Assembly: GCA_019637615.1 (NCBI GenBank)
Contig: JAHBVJ010000020.1
Location: 62,001 to 126,000, forward strand
Length of the DNA stretch: 64,000 bases
From: Anaerolineae bacterium
GTDB taxonomy: Bacteria > Chloroflexota > Anaerolineae > Aggregatilineales > UBA2796
Direction of reading: 5' to 3'
Shown here: positions 33,181 to 41,331 of the stretch, one piece after another
How positions within the stretch are numbered: the first letter of the stretch is position 1
Layout of the letters: the number at the start of each line of letters is the position of its first letter
Position numbers and translations under genes: made by a program
Notes under the pieces: generated by a model
Told to the model about the DNA's origin: nothing
Databases searched by the model: none
What the model saw: the letters and a program-made list of their open reading frames with translations, nothing else

Positions 33181-33276
33181 GAAGACGTATCGACGCCAGT
33201 CTCTCATCAAAAACTAAGAAATCAGCGTCCAGCGCCGAAGTTGAAACAATCAAACTTCTAAGGAGTCCCTAAAATC

Positions 33277-33846
33277 ATGTTCGCCCGCAAGACTGCCAAT
33301 CAGAACGAAAACGGCCAAGCAGCACTAGAAACCGCCATCATCTTGATCGCCTTCATCGTCGTAGCCTCTATCTTCGCCTTCACCATCCTGTCGGCTGGTA
33401 GCTCCTCGACCGAAAAAGGCAAGGAAGCCATCGCCGCCGGTATGCAGAGCGTGCAATCTTCGATGAGCGTCAAGGGTGCGGTGATCGCCAAAGCCAATGT
33501 TGCCAAGGATGCCGTTGACTCAGTGGTCTTCACACTCGCCCTCGTCTCCGGTGGTGCCCCCATCGACCTGAAGTCTGCTGTTGCTGACCGCAAAGTGATC
33601 ATCGGCTACCGTGACGGTGCTGATCTGGACAACAACCTGACGTGGACTGCGACGTTCATCGGCAAGAACAATGGTGACGCGCTGTTGGAAAATGGTGAAC
33701 TGGCTGAAATTACCGTCACCGTCCCCGCTGGCAAGTTGAAGGAAAACCAGAACTTCACGCTCGAAGTGAAGCCGCCCACCGGTTCGGTGCTCATCATCAA
33801 CCGCACCACGCCGCCCGCCATCGCCGCCGTGATGGAACTCAACTAA
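33277..33846 (+). CDS. arlB: Archaellin (archaeal-type flagellin) 1
   Basis: 189 aa. The class III signal peptide ends NENG, with predicted cleavage before QAALETAIILIAFIVVASIF, a hydrophobic assembly helix with Glu at +5 as in type IV pilins. After it come STEKGKEAIAAGMQSVQSSM (compare the GKESTEQVASGL region of archaellins), a β-rich body with APIDL, and the archaellin-like ending AEITVTV, FTLEVKPPTGSVLIINRTTP. It is the filament subunit, exported and processed by an A24 peptidase, with a candidate encoded in the same locus. AAGGAG is 11 bases upstream. The second archaellin is about 88% identical, so the filament could be a copolymer. Confidence 0.85.
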   Translation: MFARKTANQNENGQAALETAIILIAFIVVASIFAFTILSAGSSSTEKGKEAIAAGMQSVQSSMSVKGAVIAKANVAKDAVDSVVFTLALVSGGAPIDLKSAVADRKVIIGYRDGADLDNNLTWTATFIGKNNGDALLENGELAEITVTVPAGKLKENQNFTLEVKPPTGSVLIINRTTPPAIAAVMELN

Positions 33847-33920
33847 GCGTAACCGGCTGAACATAGCCTGTAACTAGCTATCGTCAATGTATCGTGAACA
33901 AGTATCCAAGGAGTCTCTCT

Positions 33921-34490
33921 ATGTTCACCCACAAGACTGTGAATCGGAACGAAAACGGTCAAGCAGCACTGGAAACCGCCATCATCCTAATCGCCTTCAT
34001 CGTCGTATCGTCTATCTTCGCCTTCACTATCCTGTCGGCTGGTAGCTCCTCGACCGAAAAAGGCAAGGAAGCCATCGCCGCCGGTATGCAGAGTGTGCAG
34101 TCGTCGATGAGCGTTAAGGGTGCGGTGATCGCTAAGGCCAATGCTACTAAGGATGCCGTTGATACTGTTGTCTTCACGCTGGCTCTCGTCTCCGGTGGTT
34201 CGCCCATCGACCTGAAGGCAGCCGCTGCTGACCGCAAAGTAATCATCGGCTACCGTGACGGTGCTGTCATAGAGAACAATCTGGATTGGACAGTTACATT
34301 CATCGGTAAGAACAATGGCGACGCGCTGCTGGAAAATGGTGAACTGGCTGAAATTACCGTCACCATACCCACTGGCAAGTTGGTGGAAAATCAGAACTTC
34401 ACGCTCGAAGTGAAGCCACCCACAGGTGCAGTGCTCATCGTGACCCGCACTACACCACCTGCCATCGCCGCCGTGATGGAACTCAACTAA
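33921..34490 (+). CDS. arlB: Archaellin (archaeal-type flagellin) 2
   Basis: 189 aa, the same length as archaellin 1 and differing at about 22 positions, mostly in the β-domain and the cleaved leader (MFTHKTVNRNENG). The assembly helix and ending NFTLEVKPPTGAVLIVTRTT are nearly unchanged. The ATG at 33921 has AAGGAG seven bases upstream and aligns with that of archaellin 1; the ORF's earlier ATG (33894) is not supported. Changes concentrate in the surface-exposed domain, as expected for a major/minor subunit pair. A large hairpin follows the gene. Confidence 0.85.
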   Translation: MFTHKTVNRNENGQAALETAIILIAFIVVSSIFAFTILSAGSSSTEKGKEAIAAGMQSVQSSMSVKGAVIAKANATKDAVDTVVFTLALVSGGSPIDLKAAAADRKVIIGYRDGAVIENNLDWTVTFIGKNNGDALLENGELAEITVTIPTGKLVENQNFTLEVKPPTGAVLIVTRTTPPAIAAVMELN

Positions 34491-34528
34491 CTTAGAAAGT
34501 CGCAAGCGTTATCAACACGCCCAGCTAA

Positions 34529-34564
34529 GTGATTAGGACTACCTTCCAAGGTACTCCTAATCAC
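34529..34564 (+). terminator. Long hairpin after the archaellin genes
   Basis: GTGATTAGGA pairs with TCCTAATCAC and TACCTT with AAGGTA around CC, with a single C opposite C in between: 16 base pairs in a 36-base element. No T-tract follows, so it may protect or process the abundant archaellin mRNA 3' end more than terminate. Confidence 0.65.
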
Positions 34565-34587
34565 AAACCTTGACAACGGAACGAATA

Positions 34588-34699
34588 GGCACGGCCAGCC
34601 TAACCAAGATAATAGCCCTGAATTTATCCAAGGTCTGATTGCTCAGTCTTTGAGCCGGGCGGATTGCTCTACCCACTTGGCCGTGCCGGTAGAGCAATC
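34588..34699 (+). ncRNA. Structured 5' leader of the arlD/E-like gene
   Basis: GATTGCTCTACC (34662-34673) pairs perfectly with GGTAGAGCAATC (34688-34699) and is followed by TTTT, a terminator-like stem. Its loop contains GGCCGTGCC (34679-34687), which is complementary to GGCACGGCC at 34588-34596. Together they would form a pseudoknot, or a switch. The gene starts 24 bases later. It may attenuate transcription between archaellins and the assembly machinery. Confidence 0.5.
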
Positions 34700-34723
34700 T
34701 TTTGCTCGCGAAAGGCAGGCAGT

Positions 34724-35710
34724 ATGACCGACAATGAACAGCGGATAGCCGCCTTAGAAGAAGAAGTCAAAATTCTGAAGGCGCAGATCCAAACTACTCT
34801 ACTCGAACTTCAGGAATTCCTTCTCTCTAACGCGTTTCCGTCACTGAGAGCTAATCATTCTGCCGGGCCCAACCATGACGAGCAGGGACAGCCGAATGTT
34901 CGCCACGAACCGGTACATGACTCGGCTCCACGCGCAGCGATGGCGACCGTTGCGGGACAAGAAATCGCTGGTGTCCAGCGCATCAGCATCAAGCCGCAGC
35001 CAGAAACCGCGCCTCCTGCTCCAGCCGCTCCCTCCGTCAATCCCACTCCCGTCCCGGCGACGGAGCCACCACCCGTGCCCGTACAAGCCATGGCGACGGT
35101 TCAGCCTCCGGCGCAACCTACTGCTACGCCTGCCACGCAGCGGCTCGCCCCAGAAGAGACGCTTGTCCGCCGTCCCGATGGGCTGACGGATGACCGCGAA
35201 CCGGATTGGGAGAAGCTTGAACAGTGGGTGATGCAAAAGATCGCTTCGTTGGGGACTTCCCACACGCGCGATCTGATCGAGCTTTACGCTGAAAAAGGCC
35301 GCTTCAGCGCGACGGTACGTTCGACGCTGCTCGATGTGGTTAATCTGCATATCGCCCGCGAGAATGCGGCGGTTCAAAACCAGAGCCAACCGCAAGCTGC
35401 TGCCACCCCAATCGCTGATATTGTGGCGTCAGTGCCATCGTCTACGCAGTCGTTGAGCTACCAGCGCTATCCATTCATGAACGTTGAGCAGCCACCATTC
35501 GTGATTGACCCTTTGTCGTATGAGAACGACAGCCCAAGGATCGAGCCTGAATTCGCTGCCAATGAGGATGGGTTTGTCACTGGTGATGGTGTGCCAGACG
35601 ATGAAGCGGAATTGCCCGAAGACAACCGAAACACGATTTTGCGGCTGATCGCAGGTATCTCGACATTTGGTTCTAGCCGCAAACCCAACCAAAAGGCATA
35701 TCATGGATAA
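34724..35710 (+). CDS. ArlD/ArlE-like archaellum protein
   Basis: About 328 aa. A coiled-coil start (MTDNEQRIAALEEEVKILKA) and a Pro/Ala-rich linker lead to a conserved domain at about 161-209: DWEKLEQWVMQKIASLGTSH, TRDLIELYAEKGRFSATVRS then TLLDVVNLHI. This has the pattern of the FlaD/E (ArlD/E) C-terminal domain (W..L....G....L.LL..Y...G.IS..V...L). In archaea ArlCDE sit at the motor base and connect to chemotaxis. The C-terminal ~110 residues are acidic and without known similarity. ATG 34724 has AGGCAGG upstream; the ORF's earlier start lies inside the leader hairpin. It overlaps the next gene by eight bases. Confidence 0.7.
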   Translation: MTDNEQRIAALEEEVKILKAQIQTTLLELQEFLLSNAFPSLRANHSAGPNHDEQGQPNVRHEPVHDSAPRAAMATVAGQEIAGVQRISIKPQPETAPPAPAAPSVNPTPVPATEPPPVPVQAMATVQPPAQPTATPATQRLAPEETLVRRPDGLTDDREPDWEKLEQWVMQKIASLGTSHTRDLIELYAEKGRFSATVRSTLLDVVNLHIARENAAVQNQSQPQAAATPIADIVASVPSSTQSLSYQRYPFMNVEQPPFVIDPLSYENDSPRIEPEFAANEDGFVTGDGVPDDEAELPEDNRNTILRLIAGISTFGSSRKPNQKAYHG

Positions 35711-36212
35711 AGCAATTACCACTGCGCTGCTCATCGTGATCAGTATGGTGATGGCAATCTCTCTATTCAATGTTGCTTATCCTGCCATCACACAGGGTGG
35801 CAACGCCATCGCCAACATGGCAAACCGCTCCTCTGATCGGTTACGCAGCGAAATCCGCGTCATCCACGCCACCAGCGAACTGGACAGCACCGGTCACTGG
35901 ACGGATACCAACGGCAATGGTCTGTTTGACGTGTTTATTTGGGTGAAGAATATCGGCTCGCTGACGGTTGACGCGATTGCGGACGTTGACCTTTTCTTCG
36001 GCCCAGAAGGCAACTTCGCCCGTATTCGTAATCAGGTCGATGGGTCAGGCTTCCCGTACTGGACATCGCAGATCGAAAACGCGACCAGTTGGACGCCGAC
36101 CGCGACACTGCGCATCACCGTCCATTATCCAGCGCCTGTGGCGTCGGGGCGGTATTACGTGAACGTCACGCTGCCGAATGGTGTTGCCGACACCACCTTA
36201 CTGAGTCTATAA
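35703..36212 (+). CDS. ArlG/ArlF-like archaellum stator candidate
   Basis: 169 aa. An N-terminal helix (AITTALLIVISMVMAISLFN) resembling an uncleaved class III signal is followed by RLRSEIRVIHATSEL and a β-sandwich with FDVFIWVKNIGSLTVDAIAD, close to the 'YVKNTGS' strand of ArlG. In archaea ArlF and ArlG are anchored in the membrane and bind the S-layer, acting as static parts of the motor. The sequence pattern suggests ArlG although the gene order (before the other F/G gene) would suggest ArlF. It overlaps the previous gene by eight bases. Confidence 0.65.
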   Translation: MDKAITTALLIVISMVMAISLFNVAYPAITQGGNAIANMANRSSDRLRSEIRVIHATSELDSTGHWTDTNGNGLFDVFIWVKNIGSLTVDAIADVDLFFGPEGNFARIRNQVDGSGFPYWTSQIENATSWTPTATLRITVHYPAPVASGRYYVNVTLPNGVADTTLLSL

Positions 36213-36226
36213 CTGGCTAGGTTACC

Positions 36227-37399
36227 ATGGATTCCGTACTAAGCGGCTTCATCTTACTGTTCGTGCTGATTTTCGCGGTGTTCACGTTTTCGGGAGCCGT
36301 GCTGTCGGCGCAAACCACGATGGTTGAGGGCTTCCAACAATTAAATGTACGCTCCGTAGCACAGCTTCGGACGGCGATCAAGCCATTGAACTTGCAGGTG
36401 CGGGATAGTGGTTCGACGCTATATCTCACTTACCGCAATGTCGGCACCTACACCATAGCCGACTTCGCCACGTGGGACGTTATTGTCGATTATCGCGACG
36501 CAACAGCGTTGCAGCCTTATCATGTGGAATGGTTAGCGTACACAACGACCACACCGCCCACGCAGAAATGGACGGTCAAGGGCATCTACCAGAACGCGGC
36601 ACAAGAACAGGCAGAAAGCGTCGAACCAAAGATTTGGAATCCTGACGAAGAACTCGTGCTGCAAGCACACCTCTCCGCGCCAGTGGGGGTGGGCGAGATT
36701 GTTCACGCCGCCCTAGCCATCAGCGAGGGCGAACACGTCGCCTTAGTCGGGCACCGCAATACCCCTCCTCAGTTGATCGTGAATGCTGGCCTTGAACTGA
36801 CGATTGGCACCAGCCGCCACATCGCTCAAGATCAATTACTCACCTCTGATTCTGACAATACCAGCGCTCAATTGACCTATACGCTCGTATCCGCTCCCAC
36901 GCAAGGCGCGCTGATCCGGGGTTTTGCGGGCGACAATGCGCTGACGGCAGGATCAACCTTCACGCAGCAGGATATTGACCAAGGCAACGTACTTTATACA
37001 CACACGGGCAGCAGTGGCGATTCATTTACATTCACCGTCACCGATGGCGAAGATACGCTTGGCCCGTTCACGTTTGTAATCGCGGTCAATGCAGCGCCGT
37101 CACTGGTCACCAACAACGGCTTGGATGTTGTTGCCGGGAGCGTGACGGCCTTCGCCGCCGCCCAATTAGAAACGATTGATGCTGACCAAGATCCAAGCCA
37201 GATTGCATACAGTATTAACGTGCCGCCGCAACGTGGGACGCTAAATCTGGGCACCACCTTCACTCAGGCTGACATCAACAATGGTGCTCTCACCTATACG
37301 CACACAGGCACGGGCAGTGATAGTTTTACCTTCAGTATCACGGATGGCAAAACTAGCGCTGGTCCCTATACCTTTATCGTGCGTGTTACCGAGCCTTGA
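36227..37399 (+). CDS. ArlF/ArlG-like protein fused to cadherin/CSPG-like repeats
   Basis: 390 aa. Residues 1-30 form a signal-anchor helix (SGFILLFVLIFAVFTFSGAV), then VAQLRTAIKPLNLQVRDSGS and LYLTYRNVGTYTIADFATWD make an ArlF-like β-domain to about 180. Two repeats follow (about 180-283 and 284-390), each with a strand ending LTYTL or IAYSI, a GAL or GTL turn, TFTQ(Q/A)DI, YTHTG and DSFTF(T/S)(V/I)(T/S)DG: the signature of CSPG/cadherin-like extracellular repeats. Archaeal ArlF is usually about 150-200 aa and lacks them. The repeats could anchor the motor in a bacterial wall or bind polysaccharide. Confidence 0.65.
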   Translation: MDSVLSGFILLFVLIFAVFTFSGAVLSAQTTMVEGFQQLNVRSVAQLRTAIKPLNLQVRDSGSTLYLTYRNVGTYTIADFATWDVIVDYRDATALQPYHVEWLAYTTTTPPTQKWTVKGIYQNAAQEQAESVEPKIWNPDEELVLQAHLSAPVGVGEIVHAALAISEGEHVALVGHRNTPPQLIVNAGLELTIGTSRHIAQDQLLTSDSDNTSAQLTYTLVSAPTQGALIRGFAGDNALTAGSTFTQQDIDQGNVLYTHTGSSGDSFTFTVTDGEDTLGPFTFVIAVNAAPSLVTNNGLDVVAGSVTAFAAAQLETIDADQDPSQIAYSINVPPQRGTLNLGTTFTQADINNGALTYTHTGTGSDSFTFSITDGKTSAGPYTFIVRVTEP

Positions 37400-37417
37400 G
37401 CAGTAGGAATTATCAAG

Positions 37418-38137
37418 ATGAGTAGCACAGACACTCCCACTCAGCGCACTGCCATTTCATCCGGCAACGTCGAACTCGACAGCAAGTTAGGTGGCGGCAT
37501 TCCGGTGGGTTCGCTGGTCATGATTGAGGGCAATTCTGGCACGGGCAAATCGGTGCTAACACAGCAGCTCATCAAAGGATCATTGCAAACTGGCTTCCGC
37601 GTGACGTTGTTCACGACCGAGAACACGCCGAAAAGTCTTGTCAAACAGATGCAGAGCATCGACCTCGATATTCTGGACTTTCTGCTGCTTGGCAAGTGCA
37701 AGGTATACCCGATCGAGCTTTCTCAGCTTAAGCACAGCGCGGCCAATGAGCTGCTAAGGGCGATCACTTCGCTGCCGATCACCAAAGATCAGCAGTCAAT
37801 TCTTGTCCTAGATTCGATTACCTCGCTCGTCACACAGGGCAGCAATAGTCAAGTCGTACATTTCTTCGAGGAATGCAAGCGGCTGTGTTCAACGGGCATG
37901 ACGATCATGCTTACGCTGCATTCGAGCGCGCTCAACAACGAGCTTATCAACCCCCTGCGCGCCATGTGTGATGCCCACTTGCGCTTGAATTCCGCACAAG
38001 ACGGACAGCGGCTCGTCAAGACGTTGGAAGTCGCGAAGGTGCGCGGGGCTGCCAGCGTGACGGGCGCTATCGTCGGTTTCGAGGTTGAACCGGGCTGGGG
38101 CGTCCGCGTCATCCCGATCAGCAAGGCAAGAGGTTAA
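37418..38137 (+). CDS. arlH: ArlH, KaiC-like motor ATPase
   Basis: 239 aa of RecA/KaiC fold. SGNVELDSKLGGGIPVGSLV opens as in ArlH; Walker A is GNSGTGKS (38-45), Walker B is SILVLDSI near residue 128. TTENTPKSLVKQMQSIDLDI and LTLHSSALNN fit the family. ArlH binds nucleotide and ArlI and regulates assembly and switching at the cytoplasmic face of the motor. AGGAAT precedes the start. It lies 18 bases after the F/G-like gene and three bases before arlI. Confidence 0.9.
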   Translation: MSSTDTPTQRTAISSGNVELDSKLGGGIPVGSLVMIEGNSGTGKSVLTQQLIKGSLQTGFRVTLFTTENTPKSLVKQMQSIDLDILDFLLLGKCKVYPIELSQLKHSAANELLRAITSLPITKDQQSILVLDSITSLVTQGSNSQVVHFFEECKRLCSTGMTIMLTLHSSALNNELINPLRAMCDAHLRLNSAQDGQRLVKTLEVAKVRGAASVTGAIVGFEVEPGWGVRVIPISKARG

Positions 38138-38140
38138 CGC

Positions 38141-39856
38141 ATGGCACAGACCATCCTGCCTTTTACCCCTTGCGAGCCACGCGGCGCGGAGTTCTTGGCC
38201 TCGCTGCCAGAAGTGCTACAAAAGGCGTGTGAGAACACCCCATTTTTGGCGGCTTATGTGGAGCGCTTGCCCATCGACACGCTAGGCGTTCCGGATTTTT
38301 ATCAGAAACCGCCGCGCAGCCTTGCCAATGCAGAGTATAAAAATCTGATTTACCCGATCAGAGACGGCCTGTTCGTGCATATCTACCCGGAAAAATCGGG
38401 CGCGCGCGAACATTACATCCCGATTGAACCGACCAGCGTGTTTGACATCGACCACCTGATGCCGCAGGTGGAAGAAAGCTTGATCCAGTATGCCGAAGAA
38501 ATCGGGCAGTTAGAAAATAAAGAGGAAAAAACTCAACTCCTCCTCAAGCTGGTGAATGAAGTCTGCGTGACCAAAGCCGAGATGCTCAAGATGAGCGCGA
38601 ATGGCAATGGAAAATCCAACGGCAAAGCCAAGATCAACAAGATCGTCGTCACCCGCCCCGAACTGGAAGCGGTGCGCTACCGTGTGCTGCGGGATAAAGT
38701 CGGCTTGGGCGTGCTGCAACCACTGTTGCTCGATCCCTACATTGAAGACATCAGTTGCAGCGGCGTCGGGCACATCTTCATCGAGCACAAAGTCTTCAAG
38801 AGTCTAGAATCGACCGTGACTTTTGCCGACCACGATGATGTCGATAACTTCGTCGTGTGGCTCGGTGAATGGATCAAGAGTCCCGTCACTGTGCGCAACC
38901 CACTGGTAGACGCTGTGCTGCCCGATGGATCGCGTATCAACATCGTTTACGGGCGTGAGATTTCCAAGCGTGGTAGCAACTTCACCATTCGTAAGTTTTC
39001 CGGCACGCCGACCAGCGTTCTAGAACTGGTCGAATTTGGCAGCCTCGATTACACCATCGCCGCGTATCTGTCGCTGATGCTTGAGGCAGGCATGAACTGT
39101 TTCGTGGTCGGCGCGACGGCTTCCGGCAAGACCACGCTGCTGAACGCGATCACCACCTTCATCCGCCCTGATGCCAAGATCATTACCATCGAGGACACGC
39201 CGGAAGTGCAAGTTCCGCACGCCAACTGGCTGCAAGAATCGACGCGCAGCAGCGGCGGCGGCAACAACAAGGGCAGCGATGTCGGCATGTTCGAACTGCT
39301 CAGAGCTGCCCTCCGTCAGCGTCCCGAAATGATCATCGTCGGTGAGATCCGTAGCGTGGAAGCCGTCGTCGCGTTTCAGGCCATGCAAACGGGACACGGT
39401 GTGATGTCCACCTTCCACGCCGCCTCGGTAGAAAAGCTGATTCAGCGTCTGACGGGCGATCCTATCAACATCCCGAAAACCTATATCGACAACCTCAATC
39501 TCGCCATCATTCAATCCGCCGTGCGACTGGCGGACGGCAAATCGGCACGCCGCGTGATGAGCGTGAACGAAATCATTGGCTATGACCCGGTGACCGAATC
39601 CTTCTCCTATCTGGAAGCGTTTCGCTGGAATCCTACGACGGACAAGTTTGAGTTCCCCGGTTACATGAACAGCTATTTACTAGAGCAAATCATCGCGCAA
39701 AAACGCGGCATTCCGCCGCACCGCCGCAAGGAAGTCTACGACGAGGTCAAGCGCCGCGCCAAGATCCTTGAGAAGCTGCACAAAGAAAAGGGAGTAACGG
39801 ATTTCCATGAACTCTTCAGTATCCTTGCCGAAGCCCGCCGTCAAAAGCTCCTCTAA
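38141..39856 (+). CDS. arlI: ArlI, archaellum assembly and rotation ATPase
   Basis: 571 aa, of the GspE/TadA/ArlI secretion ATPase superfamily. An N-terminal domain precedes LLDPYIEDISCSGVGHIFIE (PxxE(D)ISCS). The ATPase has Walker A GATASGKTT (about 324), Asp box ITIEDTPEV, Walker B MIIVGEIRS (about 397) and His box TGHGVMSTFHA. These, the lack of a zinc-binding CxxC found in PilB, and the neighbours identify ArlI. A Lys/Gly/Asn stretch (GNGKSNGKAKINK) lies at about 155. In archaea it powers both assembly and rotation. AGAGG lies upstream; the gene overlaps arlJ by 50 bases. Confidence 0.93.
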   Translation: MAQTILPFTPCEPRGAEFLASLPEVLQKACENTPFLAAYVERLPIDTLGVPDFYQKPPRSLANAEYKNLIYPIRDGLFVHIYPEKSGAREHYIPIEPTSVFDIDHLMPQVEESLIQYAEEIGQLENKEEKTQLLLKLVNEVCVTKAEMLKMSANGNGKSNGKAKINKIVVTRPELEAVRYRVLRDKVGLGVLQPLLLDPYIEDISCSGVGHIFIEHKVFKSLESTVTFADHDDVDNFVVWLGEWIKSPVTVRNPLVDAVLPDGSRINIVYGREISKRGSNFTIRKFSGTPTSVLELVEFGSLDYTIAAYLSLMLEAGMNCFVVGATASGKTTLLNAITTFIRPDAKIITIEDTPEVQVPHANWLQESTRSSGGGNNKGSDVGMFELLRAALRQRPEMIIVGEIRSVEAVVAFQAMQTGHGVMSTFHAASVEKLIQRLTGDPINIPKTYIDNLNLAIIQSAVRLADGKSARRVMSVNEIIGYDPVTESFSYLEAFRWNPTTDKFEFPGYMNSYLLEQIIAQKRGIPPHRRKEVYDEVKRRAKILEKLHKEKGVTDFHELFSILAEARRQKLL

Positions 39857-41312
39857 GATCGATAAGGTCGTTTTTAAGCCGATCTCGGCGTTTGACCTGT
39901 ACTATCAGCTCACGTACATGTCAGCGATGGCGGCGTCGGGCATCTCGCGCGCGAAGATTTTCTCCTTGGCTGGCGAGTCGGATGCACTGGCGGCGACGTA
40001 TTTTGTGGCGATCAACACGCTGGTCGATGAGATGCGCTATGAGTATCCCGAAGCCTGCCGCAAGATCGGCATCAAGGCCAAGTCGGAAAACATGAAAAGC
40101 TTCTTGCTGCGCCTTTCCGACGCGCTGCGTTCCGGTGAACCGCTGGCGGAATATCTGGCGCGCGAGGCCGAAGTGCAGGGCACGGAATACCAGAATCAAT
40201 ACGAGCGCGATTTGGAAGGCATGAAGCAGTGGACGAACGCGTTTTCCTCGATCCTGATTTCGACCGTGCTGATCGTGATCATCCAGATGATTTCTTCCAT
40301 GATCTACTCGATGCAAACGGGCATGATGAGCGGCTTGGTGGCAACCGCCGCGCTGATGGCCTGTTTCGGCGCGTGGATCATTTACCGTTCCGCCCCGAAG
40401 GAAGTCATGACCGTCAAGGGTTCCGAAGGCTCATCCGAACAGCGCCACGCCCTACGCTTGCTGCGGCTGCTGCTGCCCTTGTCGCTGCTGGTCGGTGCGG
40501 CGATGGCGCTACTGGGGATGCCGATGGGGATTGTGCTGATCATCGTGGGCGGCATCGTCGCACCAATTGGCTACATCAGCCAGAGCAGCGACAAAAAGGT
40601 CGTCAAGAAGGACGTGGAATTCAGCACCTTTCTGCGCTCATTGGGCGGTATGGCCTCGTCCAGCGGCACGACGGTCAAACAAGCGCTCACACGCATCGAC
40701 CTCAGCTCGTTCCCCGCGATGGAACCCGACATCACACGGTTGTCTACACGATTGCAAGCCCTCGTCGATCCCACCATCTGCTGGCACAAATTCGGGCTGG
40801 AGACGGGCAGCAAGCTGATCAGTCAAGTCGTAGACATTTTCTACGGCGGCGTCAAGATCGGCGGCGACCCTGAGCGCGTCGGCTATCTGTGTTCGCTGTT
40901 CACCGCCAAAACGTCGCAATTGCGCGCCAAGCGGCGGTTAGCGTCCGGCACCTTCACGGGCTTGACGCTCGTCATGCAAGCCGTCGTGTCGGGCTTGATG
41001 CTGTTCGTGCTCTCGATCATCGTCAACTTCACCGAAATGGTGAAAAGCGTGATGCCGAGCAACAGCGCCGAACTCGCCGCGCAAAACATCCAGATCGGGA
41101 TGGGGCAGTTTTCCGCCAGTGACCTGCAATTTCTGACGATCATCACGGTGCTGATGATCATCGTGATTTCCATCGTCACCGCCGCGTCCGTGATCATCTG
41201 CGACGGCGGCTACAAACCGAAATTCTTCTTGTTTCTTGCCTTCACATGCTTCATCTCCGGCATCTGCTTCTTGGTCGTGCCGGGAATGGTGGCTGGCATC
41301 TTGACGTCTTAA
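39807..41312 (+). CDS. arlJ: ArlJ, archaellum membrane platform protein
   Basis: 501 aa with about nine membrane helices in two T2SF/ArlJ blocks. The first cytoplasmic stretch, FDLYYQLTYMSAMAASGISR, and the LRLSDALRSGEPLAEYLARE block are characteristic. Membrane segments include FSSILISTVLIVIIQMISSM, LLPLSLLVGAAMALLGMPMG and LFLAFTCFISGICFLVVPGM. It forms the platform to which ArlI docks and into which archaellins are fed. A 50-base overlap with arlI implies coupled translation. Confidence 0.9.
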   Translation: MNSSVSLPKPAVKSSSKIDKVVFKPISAFDLYYQLTYMSAMAASGISRAKIFSLAGESDALAATYFVAINTLVDEMRYEYPEACRKIGIKAKSENMKSFLLRLSDALRSGEPLAEYLAREAEVQGTEYQNQYERDLEGMKQWTNAFSSILISTVLIVIIQMISSMIYSMQTGMMSGLVATAALMACFGAWIIYRSAPKEVMTVKGSEGSSEQRHALRLLRLLLPLSLLVGAAMALLGMPMGIVLIIVGGIVAPIGYISQSSDKKVVKKDVEFSTFLRSLGGMASSSGTTVKQALTRIDLSSFPAMEPDITRLSTRLQALVDPTICWHKFGLETGSKLISQVVDIFYGGVKIGGDPERVGYLCSLFTAKTSQLRAKRRLASGTFTGLTLVMQAVVSGLMLFVLSIIVNFTEMVKSVMPSNSAELAAQNIQIGMGQFSASDLQFLTIITVLMIIVISIVTAASVIICDGGYKPKFFLFLAFTCFISGICFLVVPGMVAGILTS

Positions 41313-41331
41313 CAGGACAGAGGCAGGCATC

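Noticed and set aside
34588..34699. tRNA-like reading of the leader (minus strand GTGGGTAGAGCA resembles a D-arm)
   Set aside because: No anticodon stem, T-arm or acceptor stem can be formed; the pairing is explained by the 12-bp hairpin and its loop complement.
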